From contig JAPXLT010000091.1 of assembly GCA_033809415.1 (NCBI GenBank), positions 1 through 15,788 of the forward strand: DNA of 15,788 bases, given 5' to 3'. Within the stretch, counting starts at the first letter, position 1; every line of letters starts with the position of its first letter. This document shows, in pieces, positions 7,011-13,098 of this stretch. A model generated the notes under the pieces. That model had not been told where the DNA came from. It searched no databases and saw only the letters and a list, made by a program, of their open reading frames with translations. The position numbers and the translations under genes were made by a program. This stretch comes from JAQVUB01 sp033809415. Lineage in GTDB: Bacteria > Verrucomicrobiota > Lentisphaeria > Oligosphaerales > Oligosphaeraceae.

Positions 7011-7036
7011 TATACAGTGAAAAAAAGCCTTGTCAA
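7009..7036 (-). promoter_or_regulatory. Sigma-70-type promoter for the GntR cassette
   Basis: On the minus strand a perfect -35 TTGACA (7036-7031) is followed by a 16-base spacer and TATATT (7014-7009), five of six matches to the -10 consensus. It lies 45 bases before the regulator ATG. Confidence 0.65.
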
Positions 7037-7065
7037 GCCCAAAACTTTTTATACCTGAGAATTTA

Positions 7066-7132
7066 TTGGCATGGGCGTCAGCCCACGCCAAGATTTCCGT
7101 GCTTTCCGTGGACAAAAAATGGGTTGTGGGCG
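7066..7132 (+). repeat. 130-bp element, copy B (hairpin plus TTTCCGTG part)
   Basis: A 26-base hairpin at 7066-7091 (TTGGC, TGGGC, loop GTCA, GCCCA, GCCAA, one A-C mismatch) is followed by ATTTCCGTGCTTTCCGTGG, ACAAAAAATGGGTTGTGGGCG. The second part matches copy C at 8624-8662. The hairpin could terminate transcription leaving the GH99-like gene on the minus strand, although no clean T run follows it. Confidence 0.75.
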
Positions 7133-7154
7133 ATTAGGTCGCGTAAGCCTTCTT

Positions 7155-8303
7155 TTAACTTTGCTTTACAATGGCTTTGACCGTGTCAAGAAAGGTGTTT
7201 CCCGTATGTTTTTCCGGTAGTAGGAACATTCCTTCGCTCCATTCGTTCCAGGCGTTGATGATCACTGCGCTTGTGTTCATTGACAGTGCTTGTTTCAGCA
7301 ATTTTCCGAATTGTTCTGCCGTATTGTTGATGCAGATCGGGTAGTAGGAGAGTTTGTCGAAGTCCCATGGCCAGGTGACATCCCGGCTCCAGCGCGGCGA
7401 GACATCCGAGCCGAGGGTGACGCTCGGGAAGAAGGGCAGTCCGCCTTCCGCGATCCGTTCCCAGCAGTATTGCTGGTTCTTCATCTTGAACGAAAAATCA
7501 TAGGTCGGCTTGTCCTTAGCGACGTATTGCAAGTAGTCGCGGCGCAAACCGCTGTTGTAGGCAAAGACCGAATCGAAGCCGGCCTCCTTCATCTTCGGGA
7601 TGCGTCCCCACCCGCAGAAGTAATCGTTGTCCTCGCAGCAGCCAATGTTCATCAGCGTGAAAATTCCGGGAAATCCGTGCCTCTTCGCCGTTTCGTTGAT
7701 GATTTTCAACACATCTCCGGGCGGGATGAACTCGAAGAGCTTGTTGCAATTGTAGAAGGAATAAACCGGCTTGCCGTCGATTTTCCAGTAATTCTCACAG
7801 CCGAAATACTTCTGGCAGCAAAACTCGATGACGGCACGCAAATCCGCCTCGGAATGTCGTATTTCCAGCAGGAGTTGCCCGGATTGATTTTCCGTGCCAA
7901 GCATTCCGATCGATTTTGTTTTGCGCAGAGCCGGCCAGACTCCCCAGTTGTGATTTGCCCACATCAGGAAGAATTTGAGGCGGTTGCGGTTGGGTGCATG
8001 GAGAAACGTTTCATCAAGTGGCTTTTCGAGGAATTGTTCGCCGCTGTACCAGTACCAGTCGAACATGAAGCCGGTGATTCCGTGGTCGGCCGCCAGATCG
8101 ATCTGTTTTTCCATCCATGCCGGGTCGGATTCATCGAAATATCCCCAAAGCGGCTCCTTGGGTTGCAGATGTCCCGGGAAGAGCGGCTTTGTCGTCTTCA
8201 TCAGCTCCCATTCGCTGAAGCCTTTGCCGTACCACTGTTCATAATGCCGGTCAGGGTGCCAGCTGGGAAAATAGATGGCGAAAACCTCTTTTTTTGCTTT
8301 CAT
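7155..8303 (-). CDS. GH99-like / WbsX-family protein
   Basis: This 382-residue protein matches the WbsX (glycosyltransferase WbsX / GH99-like) family from end to end. Visible blocks are YFPSWHPD at 11-18, WYGKGFSEWE near 24-33, PLFPGHLQP near 40-48, MEKQIDLAADHGITGFMFDWYWYSG at 64-88 (family core), LEKPLDE, FFLMWANHNW at 111-120 and AWNEWSEG at 351-358. Members adopt a TIM-barrel fold like GH99 endo-acting mannosidases and are found in polysaccharide gene clusters; activity is rarely proven. There is no signal peptide, so a cytoplasmic role is inferred. The ATG has AGAGGAAA about ten bases upstream. Its codon use looks more GC-rich than that of the pseudopilin and regulator genes. It sits between cassettes 1 and 2, isolated by repeat-containing gaps, so its operon membership is unclear. 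Confidence 0.88.
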   Translation of the reverse strand: MKAKKEVFAIYFPSWHPDRHYEQWYGKGFSEWELMKTTKPLFPGHLQPKEPLWGYFDESDPAWMEKQIDLAADHGITGFMFDWYWYSGEQFLEKPLDETFLHAPNRNRLKFFLMWANHNWGVWPALRKTKSIGMLGTENQSGQLLLEIRHSEADLRAVIEFCCQKYFGCENYWKIDGKPVYSFYNCNKLFEFIPPGDVLKIINETAKRHGFPGIFTLMNIGCCEDNDYFCGWGRIPKMKEAGFDSVFAYNSGLRRDYLQYVAKDKPTYDFSFKMKNQQYCWERIAEGGLPFFPSVTLGSDVSPRWSRDVTWPWDFDKLSYYPICINNTAEQFGKLLKQALSMNTSAVIINAWNEWSEGMFLLPEKHTGNTFLDTVKAIVKQS

Positions 8304-8734
8304 GCCGGTTGCCGTTTCCTCTTATGTTGTTCGAGTTTTTTCAGGGTCTTGCAGCAAGCTCCTTGTGCTTTTTCGCTCGGCGGCGCGTCCGATTCCAAAG
8401 CAGTCAAATTCCAGTGCCGAAAGTGGTGGATCCAGGAAATCGCATTCGTTAATATAACAAGAGTCTTCATCTGCACATTGTCACGACCAAGGATAAATGT
8501 TCTTTCCCCCCTGACCCGATCAATATAATTTTCCAACGCAACTTTATAGGGTTGTTGCTCAGACGGATGAGATGGCATGCGGTTTCATCCGTCGAAGCGA
8601 CAACACTACAAAATTTTCCGAGTTTTCCGTGCTTTCCGTGGACAAAAAATGGGTTGTGGGCGGCAGCCCACGCCAAGCTTTTTCGTGCCTTTCGTGGTCA
8701 AAAAATCCTTTTTGGACATGGTCTATGCAATATG
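8304..8734. other. Intergenic gap between GH123-like and GH99-like genes
   Basis: About 285 bases (8304-8588) hold no convincing gene, followed by the full repeat element at 8589-8717. A 92-codon minus frame (8300-8578) ends in an ATGA overlap with the GH99-like start, but it begins beside the repeat, has no recognisable domain and no good ribosome binding site. On the minus strand TGTTATATT at 8459-8451 looks like an extended -10 box that could start the GH99-like transcript, with a leader of about 140 bases; no matching -35 box is present. Confidence 0.5.
8589..8717 (+). repeat. 130-bp interspersed element, copy C (full length)
   Basis: Left half: CCGTCGAAGC, CAAC, CTACAAAA, then TTTTCCG and TTTCCGTG repeats ending in GGACAAAAAATGGG. 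Centre: hairpin GTGGGC-GGCA-GCCCAC (8656-8671). Right half: CGCCAAG, TTTCGTG, CTTTCGTGGTCAAAAAATCC, TTTTTGGA. The copy at 15179-15307 matches throughout in the opposite orientation, which fixes the element ends. There is no ORF inside; it could be a non-autonomous element or a structured RNA. Confidence 0.9.
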
Positions 8735-10906
8735 TCATTCCAGTTCCGAGGCGATTTTTTCCCGTATGGCGTCAAGTGCACGGAAGTCAGCCGGGTTTTC
8801 GAGGGGGTCTTTGATAAAGGCGGCAATACAATCTAGTACATAATCTCGCCCCTTCTTTTGCTCGAGCAACTTCAGATAGTCGAAATCCTCGATGCCATCG
8901 CGCATTTGCCATGCACGCAGTGAAGGAACCACGCCACCGCTGCCCTGGTATGGGGGATAGAAGATGGTCGCCACAGGATTTTCATATTTGGTACCCAGTT
9001 CAGTCCATGGATTGAAGGTGTTTTCACCACTGCCGCAGTGGAGCGTGCTCCAGAGCAGTCCCCCTGTTCCGTTTGCGGTATAGATTTTCCAGGGATAACT
9101 TCTGGCGCTGAGAAAGCAGGCCGGGTCGAGGGAACTTTGGAATTGATAAAACCAACATTCCTGGTAATTATTGCCAGGAGAGCGGACAGACTGGCTGTCC
9201 ATGCTGGCCACCTTGGTGTGATAGGGCGGCAACATATCGCCATAGTAACTGGCTACCAGCATGATCTTCAGATCGGGCACTGCATCGGTCAACTGTTTGA
9301 TAATAGGCGCGAGCGCTTCATAGACATCAAAGGGCACTTCATCATAAAGGTAGTAATAGAAGTTAACGTCGGGAAACTTCTCCTTCGCATGAGCAGTAAA
9401 GGCTTTGGCGTAGTCAATAACCCAACCAATTCCTTCTGGCTCATCGTAATACCCACCGAAAGGGGTGGCAGGGGGTTCCGAGCCGACGAGCTTATTCCAG
9501 CGTTTGTGGGTCTTGCGCCCCGGAGACTTGAACCATCCGGAATTGGCACCGATCATCCGCAGGATCGGAATCCCAAAGTTGGAAAAATTGTAATCTTTTA
9601 TCATTTGCTCCATCGATTTGTCGAACGGAGTCCAGTCGGTGACAACCACTTTGCCGTCGATTTTTTTCCATTTCGGTGCTGCTGCTTTATGGGCCTGATT
9701 GCCGCTGACACGCATTTCCGCGAGCAATTTGTGCGCCTCGTCAAGTACAATATGCGCGGGGCGGGGATCATATTTCAGATAGGCTTTACCCCCGAAACCC
9801 GGCGCGGTATAAAAATAGGTGCGCAACTGCGGATGATGCGGTAAGGAAAACCCCCAAACCCGGAGTTCTACTGGAACAGAAGCAAGTTTCTCCCCAGCAG
9901 AGGATAGGGTTACGGTGCTATGGTAGACTCCCTTCGGCGTGTTTGTCGGAACCTTGATGGTGATGAAAAGTCCCAGGTTTGTTCCTGCCGTCACTGTCGC
10001 CGGCGTGTTGAATTCCACCAGAGGATCAGCATGCCGTCCAGGCATACGGGGATTGGGCTGGTCAACAATAGTAGCAAACTCAACCCGGCGGATGCCAACC
10101 TGAGTCGCCGGGATGTGGTTTTTCCCGTCAGAAAAATTGGCAATCTCTGCGGAAACGGCAGCAATATCCTGCTTTGCATGCACCACGATCTGGAAAGATT
10201 CCGCTTCATTCCCGGCGCAGGAAAGGACAATTTTCCCTTCTCTTTTCAGTCCTTCGGGCAGCCCAAACTCCGGGATTTGAAACATCGGTCGTTCACTGTA
10301 AAGCACGAACGCACTGTTATCCTGCAAAATAATGCCATCAGTCCGAGGAAATTCCGGTTCAGGCAGTTCCCGGTAATCCAGATCATCGACCCATACTTTC
10401 ATCGCGCCGCAAAATTTCAGGTTGACAGCGCACCTGACCGCATTTCTGGGGGCGAAAAAGCTGCATGCGAACTTTAGCCAGCGATCCGCAGTAACATCGA
10501 AGTGGCTTCCGTTTCTATGGCGCAGCAAATTGTCGTCCGCATCATAAAACCACAATTCATACCAGAGAGTGCAGCCCTGCTTTACATCGGCCAGGCGGTA
10601 CCAGGCAGTAAATTCAAACTCTTTGTTACCCGAACAGGGCAGATTGTCGAAGCGGATATAATTGCGTCCAACAGGATTTTCTGTTGACGCAAACAGGGAA
10701 CGGGTGCCGGTACGCGCCTGTTTCGTGTCGATTGAACTTTGATATGACTCGTCTTTGACATCGTTTGGAATCGCTTCAAGTGGCGTTTTCATCCGGGTGA
10801 TGCTATACTCGATAATATCGTTCTCGAATGAGGGATTCTGAAATGGGGCTGCCGCAAGTGAAAGCATGAACACGCCAGTGACGCACAACAGAAATTTATA
10901 TGGCAT
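8735..10906 (-). CDS. Exported GH123-family-like hydrolase (DUF4091)
   Basis: The 723-residue product has a signal peptide (MPYKFLLCVTGVFMLSLAAA, 1-20), a galactose-binding-like sandwich at about 25-180 (VWVDDLDYRELP), a GH123 N-terminal-like domain at 225-355 and a DUF4091/GH123 catalytic domain. FYYYLYDEVP carries adjacent D522-E523, the position of the Asp-Glu pair used by GH123 beta-N-acetylgalactosaminidases for substrate-assisted catalysis. PSLRAWQMRDGIEDFDYLKL (661-680) is the DUF4091 hallmark. GalNAc specificity is only a family-based guess. The ATG at 10906 is preferred over an upstream in-frame TTG at 10963, since AAGGA stands seven bases before it and the signal peptide starts there. 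It lies 19 bases after the second pseudopilin, so the two form an operon. Confidence 0.92.
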   Translation of the reverse strand: MPYKFLLCVTGVFMLSLAAAPFQNPSFENDIIEYSITRMKTPLEAIPNDVKDESYQSSIDTKQARTGTRSLFASTENPVGRNYIRFDNLPCSGNKEFEFTAWYRLADVKQGCTLWYELWFYDADDNLLRHRNGSHFDVTADRWLKFACSFFAPRNAVRCAVNLKFCGAMKVWVDDLDYRELPEPEFPRTDGIILQDNSAFVLYSERPMFQIPEFGLPEGLKREGKIVLSCAGNEAESFQIVVHAKQDIAAVSAEIANFSDGKNHIPATQVGIRRVEFATIVDQPNPRMPGRHADPLVEFNTPATVTAGTNLGLFITIKVPTNTPKGVYHSTVTLSSAGEKLASVPVELRVWGFSLPHHPQLRTYFYTAPGFGGKAYLKYDPRPAHIVLDEAHKLLAEMRVSGNQAHKAAAPKWKKIDGKVVVTDWTPFDKSMEQMIKDYNFSNFGIPILRMIGANSGWFKSPGRKTHKRWNKLVGSEPPATPFGGYYDEPEGIGWVIDYAKAFTAHAKEKFPDVNFYYYLYDEVPFDVYEALAPIIKQLTDAVPDLKIMLVASYYGDMLPPYHTKVASMDSQSVRSPGNNYQECWFYQFQSSLDPACFLSARSYPWKIYTANGTGGLLWSTLHCGSGENTFNPWTELGTKYENPVATIFYPPYQGSGGVVPSLRAWQMRDGIEDFDYLKLLEQKKGRDYVLDCIAAFIKDPLENPADFRALDAIREKIASELE

Positions 10907-10925
10907 CGTTGAATCCTTGTTTGGG

Positions 10926-11669
10926 TTACATCCAGCGGAAAGACTTGGAAACGGTATTTTCAACCTTGATCATTCTTGCATCGTAAAAAGTTGCATACGT
11001 CCGTTTTGTGCCGGAAGTATTATCTTTGTACATCTCAGAAATGCATTCCGCCATGGGTTGCCGCGCCATCGCCGATGCGTGCCCGTCGGCAAAATAAACA
11101 TTGGCTTGGTTAAGGTGCCTGAAATGAATATGGTTTTCCAGGGTTTTACCGGAAATATAGACCAATGCGGTCTGAACCAGTCCATTGCCACCTGGCTTTG
11201 CAGAGTCGGCCAGCATGAAATACGTACTGGGAGATGGTACGCGCTTCAGTGTCAGGCCAATGCCGCTCCCGGTGCCGGATGCGGCAAAAATTCCCGGCAG
11301 CCGATCACGCAGGGGAAGTACATAGTTGGCGCCAAAGAAGTCAGAGTCCTGCATGCTCGGGCAGGTACTGTAAGACCTTTGGTCCCCGTAACCGGTTTTG
11401 CGCAGCACTTCCACCCAATTCCAGGCCCAAGTAGTTGGGGGATTGGTATATTTGGCGGCCAACCAGAATATGTAGCAATCGTCGTTTTCCATGGCGTAGA
11501 ATTCCATGCCCAACGCGCTCTGCTTTAATTGATTAAGACATTGGATTGACTTTGCGCGTTCACGCGCCTTTCCCAAGGCCGGTAAAAGCATGCTGGCAAG
11601 AATGGCAATGATGGCGATCACGACCAGCAATTCTATTAGGGTAAATAACGTAAGAAAAGGTTTGCGCAT
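10926..11669 (-). CDS. Pseudopilin with H-X9-DG motif
   Basis: This 247-residue protein has the prepilin motif FTLIELLVVIAIIAILA at 9-25 (E13 as the fifth mature residue), followed by SMLLPALGKARERAKS, where the amphipathic stem starts. The leader is only eight residues and ends in Leu, not Gly. A canonical H-X9-DG motif is present: H185, D195, G196 in RHLNQANVYFADGH, as described for prepilin-type processing-associated proteins of PVC bacteria. A strong AAGGAGG lies six bases before the ATG. It is the first gene of the leftward unit with the GH123-like hydrolase, and diverges from the AraC regulator. A role in assembling a secretion pseudopilus or displaying the partner enzyme is inference. 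Confidence 0.93.
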   Translation of the reverse strand: MRKPFLTLFTLIELLVVIAIIAILASMLLPALGKARERAKSIQCLNQLKQSALGMEFYAMENDDCYIFWLAAKYTNPPTTWAWNWVEVLRKTGYGDQRSYSTCPSMQDSDFFGANYVLPLRDRLPGIFAASGTGSGIGLTLKRVPSPSTYFMLADSAKPGGNGLVQTALVYISGKTLENHIHFRHLNQANVYFADGHASAMARQPMAECISEMYKDNTSGTKRTYATFYDARMIKVENTVSKSFRWM

Positions 11670-11675
11670 TTCGTT

Positions 11676-11682
11676 CCTCCTT
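11676..11682 (-). promoter_or_regulatory. Strong Shine-Dalgarno sequence of the second pseudopilin
   Basis: AAGGAGG on the minus strand, six bases before the ATG at 11669, is the best ribosome binding site in the window and suggests high expression of this pseudopilin. Confidence 0.8.
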
Positions 11683-11801
11683 CTTCAAGGGGCTGTTGTG
11701 TGGCGGTTCGCTGTCCGTGTCGTGTTTGACACTTTTCCTCTTCATATTTCTTAACGTATCCTATGGAAAGGTGCTTTGCAATGCTCTTTTTGATGCATTA
11801 G

Positions 11802-11880
11802 ATTATAATTTTGAAGCAGCTTGACATCCTTTGAAGAATCCGCATTAAAATAAATCGCAAGCTGCCTGAAAGGTCAAGTT
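11802..11880. promoter_or_regulatory. Divergent control region of AraC gene and pseudopilin operon
   Basis: A perfect TATAAT lies on the minus strand at 11807-11802 without a good -35 box, as expected for an activator-dependent promoter of the leftward operon. Around it are CTTGACATCCTTT (from 11820) and, inverted, AAAGGTCAAG (11869-11878), with GCAGCTTG and CAAGCTGC beside them. These inverted CTTGAC/GTCAAG boxes are candidate AraC-regulator half-sites. Binding is not shown. Confidence 0.4.
11821..11851 (+). promoter_or_regulatory. Promoter of the AraC regulator gene
   Basis: TTGACA (11821-11826), a 19-base spacer and TAAAAT (11846-11851) lie 32 bases before the ATG at 11884. The -35 box is perfect, but the spacer is longer than ideal and overlaps candidate regulator sites, so activity may be regulated. 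Confidence 0.5.
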
Positions 11881-11883
11881 AAT

Positions 11884-12711
11884 ATGAAAGAAAATATTAT
11901 AGTGGGGCGGTTGGATTTTCCGAATCCCCCAGCCGTACAATTGCCGTATTCCCCGCTTTCATGTGGCAGAATTACTATTCCCCGAAATCGTTTCGCCGGT
12001 CATGCAGGAATGGATATTGTTGAATTGATTTGGATGACCCGGGGGAAACTTATCATGGAATATCATGATCCCCCATTCCGCTTGGAATTAAAAGCGGGGC
12101 AAAGTACAATATGTTTGCCTAATGAGACAAGGTTTTTTCATAATACCGGGAATACCGATGCCTGTTACCGGTGGATCTGTTTCGACGGCGTAAATGCAGA
12201 AAAGTTCATTCAAAGCTATGGAATGCCTTTGCGAACTGCACTGGATTCCGGCGAGTGCCCGGAAGACCTTTTCAAAGAGGCGGAATCGCTTTTCCTGTTG
12301 AATACTCCTTACGCCATGCGCAAGCTTGTCTCCATTATTACCAATATCATTGCGCTGATGACTCCAAATCCTGTTTCACCGGAGGTAGACCGAATTTTCC
12401 ACCTTGCAATTTCCCTGATTTCCCGCAATTACCGCCATGTGCAATTCAACATCAATGTACTTGCAGAAACATTGAATATTCACCGCACCACCCTGAACCG
12501 TATTTTTCAGGCAAATTTACAAAAAAGCCCGCATGAATACTTGACCGACTACCGACTCTCACAAGCTTGTTTCCTGTTGGCAGACAACAACCTCACTGTC
12601 GAAGAAATCACCAAGGCGGTGGGGTTTGCCAGAAGCAATTACTTCTGCCGCATCTTTGCCAGGCATTTCAACCAAACTCCCGGAAACTGGCGAAAACAAC
12701 AGCCCATGTAA
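11884..12711 (+). CDS. AraC-family transcriptional regulator
   Basis: The 275-residue product has an N-terminal cupin-like effector domain (about 20-115) and a C-terminal AraC/XylS double helix-turn-helix (about 185-272). The first HTH is NINVLAETLNIHRTTLNRIF (189-208); the second, with the family signature GF...YF-R-F, is VGFARSNYFCRIFARHF (246-262) followed by Q-TP. AAAGG stands about eleven bases before the ATG. It is divergent from the pseudopilin/GH123-like operon across 214 bases, the usual arrangement for a local activator, so control of that operon by a sugar ligand is inferred. It is the only plus-strand gene in the window. Confidence 0.93.
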   Translation: MKENIIVGRLDFPNPPAVQLPYSPLSCGRITIPRNRFAGHAGMDIVELIWMTRGKLIMEYHDPPFRLELKAGQSTICLPNETRFFHNTGNTDACYRWICFDGVNAEKFIQSYGMPLRTALDSGECPEDLFKEAESLFLLNTPYAMRKLVSIITNIIALMTPNPVSPEVDRIFHLAISLISRNYRHVQFNINVLAETLNIHRTTLNRIFQANLQKSPHEYLTDYRLSQACFLLADNNLTVEEITKAVGFARSNYFCRIFARHFNQTPGNWRKQQPM

Positions 12712-12739
12712 TGCGTATTTTATCCGCCTATCTGCAAAA

Positions 12740-12789
12740 ATTTTCGTGCTACTATCCCTCGACTTCTTGTTTTTTGTGAAAGATTTTTT
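12740..12789. repeat. CTACT-CCC motif repeat, copy 2
   Basis: Matches 4702-4748 in the same orientation: TTTCGT-CTACT, CCC, ACTTCTT, TTTTTTGTG, AAGATTTTT. Here it runs straight into a TGGACA minisatellite. A fainter echo, TTTATTTGTGAAAGATTATTT in two pieces, occurs near 15150-15170. Confidence 0.7.
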
Positions 12790-12986
12790 ATGGACGATGG
12801 ACAGGGACAAGAATGGACACGATGGACGGAATAGACAAGAATGGACTGCTGAATGGACAAGGGACAATGGACGGGAATGGACACGTACAGCAGGTGACAT
12901 TTTTTTGTGCCTGTCCATTCGTCCATCAAACGTCAAGTCCATCGCGTCCATGATGTCCATGATATCCATTCGTGTCTCTGTCCATT
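12790..12986. repeat. TGGACA minisatellite with opposed arms
   Basis: The left arm (12790-12884) consists of ATGGAC/GGGACA/AATGGACA units. The centre is the conserved CACGTACAGCAGGTGAC, T run and GTGCCTG. The right arm (12911-12986) consists of the same unit in the opposite sense: GTCCATTC, GTCCATCA, GTCCATGAT, ATCCATTC. The arms could pair as a large imperfect cruciform or a long RNA stem. The left arm and centre are homologous to 604-715. Confidence 0.88.
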
Positions 12987-13013
12987 AAAAACACTCATTT
13001 TGCCGTTTGAATA

Positions 13014-13064
13014 GGTTGTGGGCGGCAGCCCACCCCAAGTTCATTAGTGTCTTTCGTTGTAAAA
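13014..13064 (+). repeat. 130-bp element, copy D (3' part only)
   Basis: GGTTGTGGGCGGCAGCCCAC, CCCAAG and TTTCGTTGT match the central hairpin and right half of copy C. The TTTCCGTG half is absent, the reverse of copy A, so the element breaks near its centre in different copies. Confidence 0.75.
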
Positions 13065-13098
13065 CAAGCCGCATTACTCGATACATTGGCTCTGTCGT

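Larger units (their letters stand above)
12712..13098. other. Repeat-filled gap after the AraC gene, no gene
   Basis: The AraC gene and the GH36-like gene converge here. The gap holds the 48-bp motif at 12740-12789, an inverted TGGACA/TGTCCA minisatellite at 12790-12986 and part of the 130-bp element at 13014-13064. The hairpin GTGGGC-GGCA-GCCCAC within that element (from 13018) is the only terminator-like structure for the two converging transcripts, without an adjacent T run. Confidence 0.75.

Noticed and set aside
7290..8528. 412-codon plus-strand open frame
   Set aside because: It is antisense to the GH99-like gene, whose protein has clear family motifs; the plus-strand protein has none.
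8300..8578. 92-codon minus-strand frame ending in an ATGA overlap with the GH99-like start
   Set aside because: The overlap is suggestive, but there is no good ribosome binding site or domain, and its start abuts a repeat element. Conservation in relatives would be needed to revive it.
9038..9844. 268-codon plus-strand open frame
   Set aside because: Antisense to the GH123-like gene, with no recognisable domain or start context.
10907..10963. Longer N-terminus of the GH123-like protein from TTG at 10963
   Set aside because: The extension overlaps the pseudopilin 3' end, and the ATG at 10906 has its own AAGGA site and starts the signal peptide.
12559..12969. 136-codon minus-strand open frame across the AraC 3' end
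   Set aside because: It is composed of minisatellite translation plus antisense of the AraC gene.
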